Positions 23,898 through 32,235 of a DNA stretch of 32,235 nucleotides are shown here, in pieces. The notes under the pieces were generated by a model. It saw only the letters and a program-made list of their open reading frames with translations. It was not told the origin of the DNA and searched no databases. Source of the DNA: an uncultured Pseudomonas sp. (GTDB lineage: Bacteria > Pseudomonadota > Gammaproteobacteria > Pseudomonadales > Pseudomonadaceae); NCBI RefSeq assembly GCF_946885955.1, contig NZ_CAMPHI010000051.1:1-32235 (forward strand). The letters are read 5' to 3'. How positions within the stretch are numbered: position 1 is the first letter of the stretch; each line of letters begins with the position of its first letter. The translations under genes were made by a program, and so were the position numbers.

Positions 23898-26690
23898 ATG
23901 ACACTTGCGTGGATCATCGCCTTGCCGTTTTTCGGCGCGCTGCTGCCATTGGTGGCTGAGCGCATGGGGCGATCGGCATGTGCCGTGGCGGCCAGCATTG
24001 CGCCGTCGATCGCCTTGATGCTGCTGATTTCGCAACAGTCGGCGGTATTCGCTGGCGAGCTGATCAGGTGGCAACTCGATTGGTTGCCAGCGCTGGGGCT
24101 CAACCTCAGCCTGCGCCTCGATGGTTTGGGCTTCCTGTTCGCACTGCTGATCCTCGGGATCGGCCTGCTGGTGATTCTCTACGCTCGCTACTACCTGTCG
24201 AAACAGGAGTCGATGGGGCGCTTCTTCGCCTTCCTGTCGCTATTCATGGGCGCCATGCTCGGCGTGGTGCTCGCGGAAAACCTGTTGCTGCTGCTGATGT
24301 TCTGGGAGCTGACCAGTCTGTCGTCGTTCCTGCTGATCGGTTTCTGGGGCTCCCGCTCGGACGCGCGCAAGGGCGCGCGCATGGCCCTGGCGGTAACCGG
24401 CGGCGGCGGTCTGGCGTTGTTCGCCGGCATTCTAGTGATCGGCCATATCGTGGGCAGTTTCGAGCTGTCGCAGGTGCTGGTGGCCGGTGACCAGATTCGC
24501 GCCCATGCGCTCTACCCGGTGGCCCTGGTGCTGGTGCTGCTCGGGGTTTTCACCAAGTCGGCGCAGTTTCCCTTCCACTTCTGGCTGCCCCATGCGATGG
24601 CCGCCCCGACGCCGGTTTCGGCCTACCTGCACTCGGCAACCATGGTCAAGGCTGGGGTGTTTCTGCTGGCGCGCCTGTATCCGGCCCTGGCGGGAACGGA
24701 GTGGTGGTTCTACCTGGTCAGCCTCACCGGCCTGGTGACCGTGCTGGTCGGCGCGTGCATGGCGTTGTTCCAGCACGATCTGAAGGGGCTGCTGGCCTAT
24801 TCGACGATCAGCCACCTGGGCTTGATAACCCTGCTGTTCGGCCTCGACAGCCGCCTGGCAACCGTGGCGGCGGTGTTTCATATCATCAACCACGCCACCT
24901 TCAAGGCTTCGCTGTTCATGGCGGCGGGGATCATCGACCACGAGACCGGTAGCCGCGACATGCGGCGCATCAACGGTATGTGGAAGTACATGCCGCATAC
25001 CGCGATCCTGGCCATGGTGGCCGCCTCGGCGATGGCCGGGGTGCCTTTGCTCAACGGCTTCCTGAGCAAGGAAATGTTCTTCAGCGAGACCCTCAACCAG
25101 CAGTTGCTGGGTAGCTTCAACTGGGTGATCCCGGCGACCGCGACCCTGGCCGGGGTGTTCTCGGTGGCCTACTCGTTGCGTTTCATCCATGACGTGTTCT
25201 TCAACGGCGAGCCGATCAATCTGCCGAAGTACCCGCCACACGAGCCACCGCGCTACATGAAGGTGCCGGTGGAAATCCTGGTATTCCTCTGTCTGCTGGT
25301 GGGCATAGTGCCGGCGTTCACCGTGGCGCCGCTGTTGGCCGTGGCGGCCGGTGCGGCCCTGGGTGGCGACCTGCCGAACTACAGCCTGTCGATCTGGCAC
25401 GGGTTCAACCTGCCGTTGTTGATGAGCGTCATCGCGCTGGTCGGCGGGATCCTGGTGTACGCCTTCCGCACGCCGTTGTTCCGCTGGTACGCCGGGCTGC
25501 CCGCGGTCGACGCCAAGCTGGCCTTCGAACGTGGCGTGCAGATGTTGGTGCGCAGCTGCGTGGCGCTCACCGCGCGTCTGGAGAACGGCTCGCTGCAACA
25601 CTACCTGGCCCTGCTTCTGGGCGCCGCTCTGGTGGTGGTGACCTTCGGCCTGGGTGGTTTGCCGCAGATCGACGGGCCGCTGGCGCTTAGCCCGGTCGAC
25701 GGTATCAGCGCCCTTTGCATGGGCATACTCGCGCTTTCGGCCCTGGCCAGTGTGGTGTTCCATCGCCAGCGTCTGGTGGCGCTGCTAATGCTCAGTGTGG
25801 TCGGCCTGATGGTCGCCCTGGCGTTCGCCCGCTACTCGGCGCCGGACCTGGCATTGACTCAGTTGGCGGTGGAGGTGGTGACCATCGTCCTGTTGATGCT
25901 CGCGCTGTTCTTCCTGCCGGCGCAGACCCGCGGCGAGTCGAGCAGCATGCGCGGCCTGCGCGACTTCGTCCTGGCGGTAGGCAGTGGCCTGATGGTAGCA
26001 ATGCTGGTGTTCGCCGTACTGACCCGGCCCTACGACAGCATTTCCCATTTCTTCCTCGCCAACAGCGTCCCGGGTGGTGGCGGCAGTAACGTGGTCAACG
26101 TGATCCTGGTGGATTTTCGTGGCTTCGATACTCTCGGTGAAATCAGCGTGCTGGCGATCGCCGGGGTGGGCATCTACGCCATGCTCCACGGTTTGCGCCT
26201 GGCCCAGCCGAACACCGACGCCGAAGGCCGCAGCTGGGCGCGTGATCGCCATCCGCTGATTCTCTCGACCCTGTCGCGGGTGCTGCTGCCGATCGCCTTG
26301 CTGGTCTCGGTGTTCATCTTCCTGCGCGGCCACAACCTTCCGGGCGGCGGCTTTATCGCCGGCCTGATCACCGCGGTGGCGCTGATCCTGCAATACGTCG
26401 CCAGTGGTGTGCAGTGGACCCAGTCGCGGCTGCCGCTCAATTACCACCGCATGGCCGGCGCCGGCGTGTTGCTCGCCGGCCTGACCGGAGTGGGCAGCTG
26501 GTGGTTCGACAAGCCGTTCCTGACCTCGACTTTCGGTCACTTCGAGATTCCCCTGGTGGGCGATATCGAACTGGCCAGCGCCATGCTGTTCGATCTTGGG
26601 GTTTACCTGACGGTGGTCGGTTCGACGCTGCTGATTCTCGCCAACCTGGGCAAGTTGACCCAGGAAAAATCCGGCCAGGAGGTACTCTGA
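23898..26690 (+). CDS. mrpA: Mrp/Sha Na+(K+)/H+ antiporter subunit A, fused to subunit B
   Basis: The largest subunit of the multi-protein cation/proton antiporter in the inner membrane; it is related to NuoL of complex I. At 930 residues it spans the A and B subunits, as in the six-gene group 2 operons (PhaAB of rhizobia, ShaA of Pseudomonas). Key residues are visible: E137 (MFWELTS), K220 ([15 protein letters not shown]) and K251 (HSATMVKAG), which line the proton path. The C-terminal third (about 780-930: [20 protein letters not shown], then GGFIAG) is the MrpB-type domain. There are roughly 20 or more hydrophobic helices. The ATG at 23898 follows AGGGG by 8 nt. It heads the operon and is needed for salt and alkali tolerance in P. 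aeruginosa (ShaA). Confidence 0.96.
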   Translation: MTLAWIIALPFFGALLPLVAERMGRSACAVAASIAPSIALMLLISQQSAVFAGELIRWQLDWLPALGLNLSLRLDGLGFLFALLILGIGLLVILYARYYLSKQESMGRFFAFLSLFMGAMLGVVLAENLLLLLMFWELTSLSSFLLIGFWGSRSDARKGARMALAVTGGGGLALFAGILVIGHIVGSFELSQVLVAGDQIRAHALYPVALVLVLLGVFTKSAQFPFHFWLPHAMAAPTPVSAYLHSATMVKAGVFLLARLYPALAGTEWWFYLVSLTGLVTVLVGACMALFQHDLKGLLAYSTISHLGLITLLFGLDSRLATVAAVFHIINHATFKASLFMAAGIIDHETGSRDMRRINGMWKYMPHTAILAMVAASAMAGVPLLNGFLSKEMFFSETLNQQLLGSFNWVIPATATLAGVFSVAYSLRFIHDVFFNGEPINLPKYPPHEPPRYMKVPVEILVFLCLLVGIVPAFTVAPLLAVAAGAALGGDLPNYSLSIWHGFNLPLLMSVIALVGGILVYAFRTPLFRWYAGLPAVDAKLAFERGVQMLVRSCVALTARLENGSLQHYLALLLGAALVVVTFGLGGLPQIDGPLALSPVDGISALCMGILALSALASVVFHRQRLVALLMLSVVGLMVALAFARYSAPDLALTQLAVEVVTIVLLMLALFFLPAQTRGESSSMRGLRDFVLAVGSGLMVAMLVFAVLTRPYDSISHFFLANSVPGGGGSNVVNVILVDFRGFDTLGEISVLAIAGVGIYAMLHGLRLAQPNTDAEGRSWARDRHPLILSTLSRVLLPIALLVSVFIFLRGHNLPGGGFIAGLITAVALILQYVASGVQWTQSRLPLNYHRMAGAGVLLAGLTGVGSWWFDKPFLTSTFGHFEIPLVGDIELASAMLFDLGVYLTVVGSTLLILANLGKLTQEKSGQEVL

Positions 26691-26691
26691 G

Positions 26692-27021
26692 ATGGAAGCT
26701 CTGTTCGCTGTGACCTTGGGCATTCTCGCCGCCAGCGGGGTGTACCTGCTGTTGCGTGCCCGCACTTTTCCCGTGGTGATGGGCCTGACCCTGATTTCCT
26801 ATGCGGTCAACCTGTTCCTGTTCGCCATGGGCCGCCTGCAAACCGGCGTGCCCGCGGTCATTGGCAAGAGCGCCGAATATGGCGATCCACTGCCGCAGGC
26901 GCTGGTGCTCACGGCTATCGTGATCGGTTTTGCGATGACCGCCTTCGTCATCGTCCTGGCGCTGCGTAGCGTCGGCGAGACACACACCGACCACGTCGAC
27001 GGCCAGGAGTCCAGCCGATGA
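26692..27021 (+). CDS. mrpC: Mrp/Sha antiporter subunit C
   Basis: A 109-residue NuoK-like membrane subunit with three transmembrane helices (about 4-22, 28-48 and 65-90). The family segments LTLISYAVNLFLFAMG and DPLPQALVLTAIVIGFAMTA are present, the latter a strong MrpC marker. The ATG at 26692 is one base after the mrpA stop, and the AGGAGG ribosome site lies inside the end of mrpA, so translation is coupled. It overlaps mrpD by 4 bp (ATGA). Confidence 0.95.
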   Translation: MEALFAVTLGILAASGVYLLLRARTFPVVMGLTLISYAVNLFLFAMGRLQTGVPAVIGKSAEYGDPLPQALVLTAIVIGFAMTAFVIVLALRSVGETHTDHVDGQESSR

Positions 27022-28523
27022 ATCATGCGGTAATCCTGCCGATTCTGCTGCCGATGTTCACTGGCAGCCTGTTGCTGTTCGGTGCGCGCATGAGCCTGTC
27101 GAGCAAGCGTGCTTTGTCATTATTTGCCGCGCTGGCCCTGGTGCCGCTGAGCCTGTGGCTGATGAGTCGGGCCGACCAGGGGGCGCTGCTGGTGTACGCG
27201 GCGGGCAACTGGCAGGCGCCGTTCGGCATCGTCCTGCTGCTCGATCGCTTGAGTGCGCTGATGCTCGTGGTGACCGCGGTGCTGGCGCTGTTCGCCCTGG
27301 GCTACGCGGTGCGCGGCGACGATGAGCGCGGGCGCAACTTCCATGCGCTGTTCCAGTTTCAGCTGATGGGGATCAACGGCGCCTTTCTCACTGGCGACCT
27401 GTTCAACCTGTTCGTGTTCTTCGAGATCCTGCTGATCGCCTCCTACTCGCTGCTGCTGCACGGTGGCGGTGCCGAACGGGTGCGGGCGGGGTTGCATTAC
27501 GTGGTGCTCAACCTGCTCGGTTCGGCCCTGTTTCTGATCGCCGTCGGTGTGCTCTATGGCGTTACCGGCACCCTGAACATGGCCGACATGGCGGCGCGGG
27601 TGAGTGCGGCCAGCGCCGATCGGGCGCCGCTGTTGGGCGCCGCCGGCCTGCTGTTGCTGGTGGTGTTCGGCTTGAAGGCGGCATTCTTGCCGCTGTATTT
27701 CTGGCTGCCCAGGGCCTATGCCTCGGCCACCGCGCCGGTGGCGGCGCTGTTCGCGATCATGACCAAGGTCGGGCTGTATTCGATCGTGCGGGTCTACACG
27801 CTGATCTTTGGAGATGGCGCCGGCAGCCTCGCCGATATGGCCCAGGATTGGCTTTGGCCGGCGGCCCTGTTGACCATCGCCCTGGGCGCGATAGGTGCAG
27901 CGGCCGCGAATAGTTTGCACGGGTTGCTGACTTATCTGGTGATTCTCTCGGTCGGCACCTTGCTCGCGGGTATCGCCGTCGGCACTCCCGAGGCGCTGTC
28001 GGCAGCCCTGTACTACCTGATCCACAGCACCTGGGTGGCGGGCGGCCTGTTTCTCTTGGCGGATCTGGTCGCCCGGCAGCGCGGGGTCAAGCTGACCCAG
28101 TTGATCCAGGGGCCGGCGCTGCAGAACCCGAAAACCCTCGGCGGGCTGTTCTTCCTCGGCGCCATCGCCGTGGCCGGGTTGCCGCCGCTGTCGGGGTTCA
28201 TCGGCAAGTTGCTGCTGCTGCGCGCGGTCGAGCCGGGCTGGCAGGCGTTGTTTCTCTGGCCGGTGGTGCTGGTCAGCAGCCTGCTGACCCTGGTTGCTCT
28301 CAGTCGTGCCGGCAGCACGCTGTTCTGGCGGGTCGGGCGCACTCAGTTGGACAGTGCGGAGCTGGATCCGGGGCGGTTGTCGGCGTGCATCGGCCTGTTG
28401 TTGTTGAGCCCGCTGCTGGTGGTGTTGGCCGAACCACTGTTGCACTACGTCAACGCCACGGTCGCGCAATTACATGACCTGCAGGCCTACCGACAGATTT
28501 TGCTACCGGGAGGTGCGCCATGA
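27018..28523 (+). CDS. mrpD: Mrp/Sha antiporter subunit D
   Basis: A 501-residue NuoM/N-like subunit that forms the second proton-translocating half of the complex. It has about 14 predicted helices. The ionisable residues expected in the channel are present: E136 (FVFFEILLIASYS), K220 (FGLKAAFLPLYFWLP) and K250 (AIMTKVGLYS). The ATG at 27018 overlaps the end of mrpC by 4 bp (ATGA), with an AGGAG ribosome site (27005-27009) about 8 nt upstream inside mrpC. It in turn overlaps mrpE by 4 bp. Confidence 0.96.
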   Translation: MNHAVILPILLPMFTGSLLLFGARMSLSSKRALSLFAALALVPLSLWLMSRADQGALLVYAAGNWQAPFGIVLLLDRLSALMLVVTAVLALFALGYAVRGDDERGRNFHALFQFQLMGINGAFLTGDLFNLFVFFEILLIASYSLLLHGGGAERVRAGLHYVVLNLLGSALFLIAVGVLYGVTGTLNMADMAARVSAASADRAPLLGAAGLLLLVVFGLKAAFLPLYFWLPRAYASATAPVAALFAIMTKVGLYSIVRVYTLIFGDGAGSLADMAQDWLWPAALLTIALGAIGAAAANSLHGLLTYLVILSVGTLLAGIAVGTPEALSAALYYLIHSTWVAGGLFLLADLVARQRGVKLTQLIQGPALQNPKTLGGLFFLGAIAVAGLPPLSGFIGKLLLLRAVEPGWQALFLWPVVLVSSLLTLVALSRAGSTLFWRVGRTQLDSAELDPGRLSACIGLLLLSPLLVVLAEPLLHYVNATVAQLHDLQAYRQILLPGGAP

Positions 28524-29023
28524 GTCCCCGTCGCTGGTTGCCGCAGCCGATGCTCAGTCTGTGTCTGCTGCTGGTGTGGCTGTTGCTGGTTAACAGCCTG
28601 AGCCTCGGCCACTGGTTGCTTGGCGCCTTGCTCGGCTGGTTGATCCCGTTGTTGACCCAGGTGTTCTGGATCGATCCGCCGCGGGTCTATCGGCCGCTCA
28701 AATTGTGCCTGTTTCTGCTGCGTGTGCTCGGCGATATCGTCGTCGCCAACCTGCATGTGGCCAAACTGATTCTCGGGCCGCTCGACACACTGCGACCGGC
28801 CTTCGTCGAGGTGCCCATGCTGCTACAGGACGACCTGGCCCTGACCATGCTCGCCAGTGTGGTGTCGCTGACCCCGGGCACGGTATCCGCCGATTTGAGC
28901 GACGACCGTAGAGTGCTGCTGGTGCACAGCCTGGATGTGGCCGACGAGGCTGCCCTGGTCGCCGAAATCAAAAGCCGCTACGAGGCGCCCTTGCTGGAGG
29001 TGTTCACATGCTCGCCTACGTGA
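28520..29023 (+). CDS. mrpE: Mrp/Sha antiporter subunit E
   Basis: A 167-residue subunit with two or three N-terminal helices (about 8-55) and a C-terminal soluble domain (LTLMLASVVSLTPGTVSADLS near 109-129 is the MnhE family signature). It is needed for assembly and full activity of the complex in other species. The ATG at 28520 overlaps the mrpD stop by 4 bp, and GGGAGG lies about 6 nt upstream. Its 3' end overlaps mrpF by 16 bp, a longer overlap than elsewhere in the operon. Confidence 0.94.
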   Translation: MSPRRWLPQPMLSLCLLLVWLLLVNSLSLGHWLLGALLGWLIPLLTQVFWIDPPRVYRPLKLCLFLLRVLGDIVVANLHVAKLILGPLDTLRPAFVEVPMLLQDDLALTMLASVVSLTPGTVSADLSDDRRVLLVHSLDVADEAALVAEIKSRYEAPLLEVFTCSPT

Positions 29024-29277
29024 TACCGCTGTGTGCGGCGATCATCGGCCTGGCCTTGATACTGACCATGGCGCGCCTGATCAAGGGGCCGGACATGCCG
29101 GACCGGATCCTCGCGCTGGACACGCTGTATATCAATATCATCGCGTTGATCATTCTGCTGGGCATCTGGCTGGACAGCGACCTGTACCTGGAGGCAGCGC
29201 TGCTGATCGCGGCCATGGGCTTTGTCGGCACGGTTGCGGTGGCCAAGTACCTGTTGCGCGGCGACATCATCGAGTGA
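29008..29277 (+). CDS. mrpF: Mrp/Sha antiporter subunit F
   Basis: An 89-residue membrane subunit with three helices. The segment RLIKGPDMPDRILALDTLYI (about 23-42) is the MrpF/PhaF family signature, and DLYLEAALLIAAMGFVGTVA follows. The ATG at 29008 has GGAGG 7 nt upstream, inside mrpE, so it is coupled to mrpE by the 16-bp overlap. Confidence 0.95.
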   Translation: MLAYVIPLCAAIIGLALILTMARLIKGPDMPDRILALDTLYINIIALIILLGIWLDSDLYLEAALLIAAMGFVGTVAVAKYLLRGDIIE

Positions 29278-29290
29278 GGATCGAGAACCG

Positions 29291-29623
29291 ATGGATAATT
29301 TGATCGAAGGGCTGGTTGCCTTGTTTCTGTTGATCGGCAGCGTATTCGCCCTGGTCGGCGCTATCGGCCTCTACCGTCTGCCGGATTTCTTCATGCGCCT
29401 GCACGGGCCGACCAAATCGACCACCCTGGGGGTTGGCGGCATGGTCATCGCCTCGTTGATCTATTTCAGCGCCCAGAACAACGGTTTGAGCGTGCACGAG
29501 CTGCTGATCACACTGTTTTTGTTCATCACCGCACCGGTCAGCGCGCATATGCTGGCCAAGGCCGCGCTGCAGCAGAAGCTGCGCCTCAGCGAAAAGACCC
29601 GCGGCAAGCCTTGGGAGCAATAG
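29291..29623 (+). CDS. mrpG: Mrp/Sha antiporter subunit G
   Basis: A 110-residue membrane subunit with three helices: FLLIGSVFALVGAIGLYRLP, then FMRLHGPTKSTTLGVGG, the MrpG family signature, and LITLFLFITAPVSAHMLAKA. The frame is open upstream to 29222 inside mrpF, but the ATG at 29291 has GAGGAT 9-14 nt upstream and starts in the family position (MDNLIEGLVALFLLIGSVFA). It is the last gene of the operon, 13 bp after mrpF. A weak stem plus T-run (29691-29709) follows. Confidence 0.94.
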   Translation: MDNLIEGLVALFLLIGSVFALVGAIGLYRLPDFFMRLHGPTKSTTLGVGGMVIASLIYFSAQNNGLSVHELLITLFLFITAPVSAHMLAKAALQQKLRLSEKTRGKPWEQ

Positions 29624-29690
29624 GTCGCTGACCGGAGCGCGCAACTCGGTAGTCCGGATTACGCCAAGGCTTATCCGGGCGGAATCGCAG

Positions 29691-29709
29691 GGTGCGCTGA
29701 CGCCTTTTT
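29691..29709 (+). terminator. Weak terminator-like stem after mrpG
   Basis: GGTG (29691-29694) pairs with CGCC (29701-29704) through one G.U pair, followed by five T. The stem is short, so it is a poor but plausible end of the mrp transcript, 68 bp after mrpG. Confidence 0.3.
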
Positions 29710-29726
29710 AATCCATCGCCGCAATT

Positions 29727-29751
29727 GGTGGATGGTGAAGCGTCATCCACC
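29727..29751. repeat. Hairpin repeat, GGTGGATG/CATCCACC type
   Basis: Perfect 8-bp stem with a 9-nt loop. The sequence fits the GGTGGATGACGC-type palindromes seen between genes in several Pseudomonas species. Repeat identity is from memory; other copies are not in this window. Confidence 0.55.
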
Positions 29752-29978
29752 CTACCTGACTACAAGATGCGTGAGGGCGTAAACCGAGCACCTAGGATCT
29801 ACAGAACAGCCCACCCCTGTAGGAGCGGTGCGGCCGCAATCTCGTAACCCTCGATGCAATCCGGGAGCATGGGACGCTCTTTTCCCGTTACACGACCCGC
29901 CACACAGTTCGCGCGCCCGACTGTATCTGTTATCCCGCTGCGCGCCTCTCTACACTGCGGTTTTGCATGGAGTCGCAT

Positions 29979-30884
29979 ATGCGTGGGCAGGGCAGAGGGG
30001 TGGCGGTGATCTGTCTGGTCGTGGCGATGGCGCTATGGGGCAGTTCCTTTATCGCCCTGAAAGTGGCTTTCGCCGAGTTGCCGGCGATGTGGGTGATCCT
30101 CGGTCGCATGGCCCTGGGCAGCCTGGTGTTCCTGCTGGCCTGGCGCTGGCGCTGGCGCATGCAATACTGCCGGGGTGACTGGAAATACCTGCTCGGCCTC
30201 GCGACCTGTGAACCCTGCCTGTACTTCCTGTTCGAGGCCCTGGCGCTACAGAACACCAGCGCCTCCCAGGCCGGCATGGTCACGGCGTTGCTGCCGCTGC
30301 TGGTCGCGGTCGGCGCCTTTATCTTCTTGCGCGAGCGCATCACCCGCACCACCTTGGTGGGTTTTCTGATCGCCATAATCGGCGCCGTCTGGCTGAGCTT
30401 GGCCGGTAGCGCCGACGAGCATGCGGCGAATCCCTTGCTGGGCAATTTCTTCGAGCTGCTCGCGATGCTCTGCGCCATGGGCTACACCCTAATGCTCAAG
30501 CACCTGTCGGCGCGTTATTCGCCGTTTCTGTTGACGGCCATGATGGCGTTCACCGGCACCCTGTTTTTTCTGCCGTTGGCGTTGCTTGGCGATCCGTTAC
30601 CGCACGAGGTCAGCCCGACGGGGTTGGCGGCGGTCGCGTACTTGGGCGTGTTGGTGACTGTCGGCGCTTACGGGCTCTATAACTTCGGTGTCAGTCGCCT
30701 GCCGGCCAGTCAGGCCTCGGGCTTTACTAATCTGATTCCGCTATTCACCTTACTGTTCGCCGTGCTGTTGCTGGGCGAGCGGTTGAACAACCCACAGATA
30801 CCCGCCGCCGTATTGGTCTTCGCTGGGGTGGCATTGAGCCAATGGCGCGCGGCGCCGCCGCTGCCGGCTGGCGTGCTCGATTGA
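29979..30884 (+). CDS. EamA/DMT family metabolite exporter
   Basis: A 301-residue inner-membrane transporter of the drug/metabolite superfamily, with ten predicted helices arranged as two EamA repeats (about 8-137 and 150-285). The first helix carries the family segment AMALWGSSFIALKVAF, and the second repeat opens with LLAMLCAMGYTLMLK. EamA proteins export amino acids or small metabolites such as cysteine and O-acetylserine. The ATG at 29979 is chosen over that at 29967 because GGAG (29969-29972) lies 6 nt before it. It lies 9 bp ahead of a cysteine-synthase-like gene, so the two are surely cotranscribed. The substrate is inferred only. Confidence 0.85.
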   Translation: MRGQGRGVAVICLVVAMALWGSSFIALKVAFAELPAMWVILGRMALGSLVFLLAWRWRWRMQYCRGDWKYLLGLATCEPCLYFLFEALALQNTSASQAGMVTALLPLLVAVGAFIFLRERITRTTLVGFLIAIIGAVWLSLAGSADEHAANPLLGNFFELLAMLCAMGYTLMLKHLSARYSPFLLTAMMAFTGTLFFLPLALLGDPLPHEVSPTGLAAVAYLGVLVTVGAYGLYNFGVSRLPASQASGFTNLIPLFTLLFAVLLLGERLNNPQIPAAVLVFAGVALSQWRAAPPLPAGVLD

Positions 30885-30893
30885 GGAGATAAG

Positions 30894-31988
30894 ATGAACG
30901 ATGCAAGAAACTGGGCGCGCGAGGCCATCCGCATCATCGAAGCGGATTTCCAGCGCAGCGCCGATACCCACCTGATCCCCCTGGAGTTGCCTGGCCTGCC
31001 GGGTATCGAGCTGTATTTCAAGGATGAGTCCAGCCACCCCACCGGCAGCCTCAAGCATCGCCTGGCCCGTTCGCTGTTTCTCTATGCGCTGTGTAACGGC
31101 TGGCTCAAGCCCGATGCGCCGGTGATCGAGGCGTCCAGCGGCTCCACGGCGATTTCCGAGGCCTACTTCGCCCGTTTGCTTGGCCTGCGCTTTATCGCGG
31201 TGATGCCGGCCAGCACCTCAAAAGAGAAGATTGCGCAGATCGCCTTCTATGGCGGCCAGAGCCACTTGGTCGACGACCCGACGCAGATCTACGCCGAGTC
31301 CGAACGCCTGGCCCGCGAGAGCGGCGGGCACTTTATGGATCAGTTCACCTACGCCGAGCGCGCCACCGACTGGCGCGCCAACAACAACATCGCCGAGTCG
31401 ATCTTCCAGCAGCTGCGCAGCGAGCGTTTCCCTGAACCGAGCTGGCTGGTTTCCAGCCCCGGCACCGGCGGCACTCTGGCGACCCTAGGACGCTACGTAC
31501 GCTACCGCCGCCACGCCACCCAGGTGCTCTGCGCCGATGCCGAACGTTCGGTATTTTTCGATTACTACCGCACAGGCGATGCCAGCCTGACCCTGGATTG
31601 CGGCTCGCGCATCGAAGGCATCGGCCGGCCACGGGTCGAGGCGTCCTTTCTGCCCACGGTGATCGATGCCATGTGCAAAGTGCCCGATGCGCTGTCCCTG
31701 GCCGCCATGCATTACCTGGCGCAACGCCTGGGCCGGCGCGTCGGCGGTTCCAGCGGGACCAACCTGATTGGCGCATTGCTGGTCGCCGAGCGCATGGTCG
31801 CGGCGGGTGAATCCGGTTCGGTGGTGGCGATTCTTTGCGACGGCGGCGAACGCTATGCCGGTAGCTATTACGACGACGCCTGGCTCAGCGCCCAGGGCTA
31901 CGACCTGGCGCCGTTGATCGCCGCGGTCGCCGCCAGCGCCGAACGCGGCGAGCCGTTGCCGGGCGATTTGCCAACAGCAGGGCTGTAG
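30894..31988 (+). CDS. PLP-dependent cysteine synthase family protein
   Basis: A 364-residue fold-type II PLP enzyme. The Schiff-base lysine fits [10 protein letters not shown] (K54), the substrate-carboxylate loop is ASSGSTAIS (80-88), and the phosphate-binding loop is PGTGGTL (near 188-194). It belongs to the cysteine synthase / cystathionine beta-synthase-like group, but is more divergent and longer than CysK or CysM. The family includes cysteine desulfhydrases, so the reaction may be cysteine or another beta-substituted amino acid breakdown. A GAGGAG site precedes the ATG at 30894. The TAG stop at 31986-31988 lies inside an intergenic palindrome. It is paired with an EamA exporter. Confidence 0.85.
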   Translation: MNDARNWAREAIRIIEADFQRSADTHLIPLELPGLPGIELYFKDESSHPTGSLKHRLARSLFLYALCNGWLKPDAPVIEASSGSTAISEAYFARLLGLRFIAVMPASTSKEKIAQIAFYGGQSHLVDDPTQIYAESERLARESGGHFMDQFTYAERATDWRANNNIAESIFQQLRSERFPEPSWLVSSPGTGGTLATLGRYVRYRRHATQVLCADAERSVFFDYYRTGDASLTLDCGSRIEGIGRPRVEASFLPTVIDAMCKVPDALSLAAMHYLAQRLGRRVGGSSGTNLIGALLVAERMVAAGESGSVVAILCDGGERYAGSYYDDAWLSAQGYDLAPLIAAVAASAERGEPLPGDLPTAGL

Positions 31989-32051
31989 CCCGGATGAAAT
32001 CCGGGAAATTGCCGCCAACCCCAACACCGCCCCGGATTGCGTCCGGGCTAC
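31985..32051. repeat. Long inverted repeat, GTAGCCCGGAT type
   Basis: Left arm (31985-32005, beginning GTAGCCCGGATGAAAT) and right arm (32031-32051, ending GTCCGGGCTAC) match as an inverted repeat at 18 of 21 positions, around a 25-nt spacer. The left arm contains the TAG stop codon of the PLP-enzyme gene. The form is that of a widespread Pseudomonas intergenic palindrome, and it would fold into a strong hairpin at the transcript end. Confidence 0.8.
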
Positions 32052-32064
32052 CAGTCGTAGGCCG

Positions 32065-32119
32065 TAATGATCGTGCCCACGCTCCAGCGTGGGTACGCAG
32101 CCCGTGACGCTCCGCGTCA
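32065..32119. repeat. 55-bp double-hairpin element, copy 1
   Basis: Begins TAATGATCGTGCCCACGC. It contains two perfect hairpins: CCCACGC-TCCA-GCGTGGG, and GTGACGC-TCC-GCGTCA(C). It is identical to copy 2 over all 55 bases. REP-like elements of this CCCACGC...GCGTGGG type are common in Pseudomonas intergenic DNA. Confidence 0.85.
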
Positions 32120-32180
32120 CCAGCCGACTACGATTGGGCGCGGACGCTCGGGGCGGAGATATTTTCATCAGCCAGCCGCT

Positions 32181-32235
32181 TAATGATCGTGCCCACGCTC
32201 CAGCGTGGGTACGCAGCCCGTGACGCTCCGCGTCA
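32181..32235. repeat. 55-bp double-hairpin element, copy 2 (runs to window end)
   Basis: A direct, identical copy of the element at 32065, with a start-to-start distance of 116 bp. It reaches the last base of the window, so its true end, and any further copies, are not visible. Confidence 0.85.

Larger units (their letters stand above)
29624..29978. other. Gene-free intergenic region with Pseudomonas palindromic repeats
   Basis: These 355 bp between mrpG and the DMT gene hold no supported ORF. They contain CCGGAT.../...ATCCGG (29654-29678), a weak terminator-like stem, a perfect 8-bp hairpin GGTGGATG/CATCCACC (29727-29751), and a partial REP-like core CCTGTAGGAGCGG (29816-29828). The mix of fragments is typical of degenerate repeats between Pseudomonas genes. 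The promoter of the downstream pair must lie in the last part, but no clear hexamer pair was found. Confidence 0.5.

Noticed and set aside
1..32235. Phage, transposon, CRISPR, tRNA or rRNA genes
   Set aside because: No integrase, transposase, direct-repeat array, tRNA cloverleaf or rRNA sequence was recognised; only short palindromic repeats occur.

Overview
The window is high-GC gamma-proteobacterial chromosome and reads as Pseudomonas. The grounds are recognisable orthologues (dcd, the pncA-pncB-nadE salvage genes with nrtR, quiP, ychJ, dinG, pdxH, slyB and a six-gene mrp/sha antiporter operon), Pseudomonas-only families (DUF6231, DUF1145, DUF2489) and Pseudomonas-type intergenic palindromes. 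From memory, the stretch from quiP to the mrp operon follows the P. aeruginosa PAO1 order PA1032-PA1059. The cspA/dcd and NAD-salvage segments lie elsewhere in PAO1, so this looks like a related species with a rearranged backbone. No phage, transposase, CRISPR array, tRNA or rRNA was seen.

Layout. 1-1130: a cold-shock protein gene cut by the window edge and dcd, divergently arranged. 1263-5044: a small proline-rich ORF, then the NAD salvage locus. pncA, pncB and nadE run on the minus strand (nicotinamide to nicotinate to NaMN, and the final amidation to NAD), with the Nudix-related repressor gene nrtR divergent. A near-perfect dyad in the shared promoter is a good operator candidate. 5172-9674: the acyl-homoserine-lactone acylase gene quiP, then a short minus-strand operon of a LEA14-like lipoprotein, a histidine-rich SEC-C mini-protein and a DUF2489 membrane protein. 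9712-11932: an unrecognised six-cysteine secreted protein, ychJ and a DUF6231 protein.

12097-15323: an envelope cluster. It holds two tandem OmpA-type lipoproteins that look like an old duplication, a DUF1145 membrane protein overlapping a collagen-like secreted protein, and a CopD-family membrane protein. 15480-22066: the DinG helicase, a GH50-like (beta-agarase family) glycoside hydrolase with a probable TTG start, a beta-lactamase-fold esterase and a third OmpA-like lipoprotein. 22206-23426: pdxH and slyB.

23898-29623: the Mrp/Sha Na+(K+)/H+ antiporter operon mrpA(B fused)-C-D-E-F-G with overlapping or near-abutting genes. It is preceded by a 471-bp gene-free leader with dyads. 29979-31988: a DMT exporter paired with a cysteine-synthase-like PLP enzyme. 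The window ends in Pseudomonas-type palindromic repeats, one of which supplies the stop codon of the last gene, followed by two identical 55-bp double-hairpin elements.

Most of the region is ordinary core genome. The items most worth a second look are the NrtR operator, the duplicated HVHGP[DH]CNH metal-binding motif in the SEC-C mini-protein, the Cys-bracketed glycine hairpin shared by the OmpA pair, the GH50-like enzyme, the mrp leader, and the exporter/PLP-enzyme pair.
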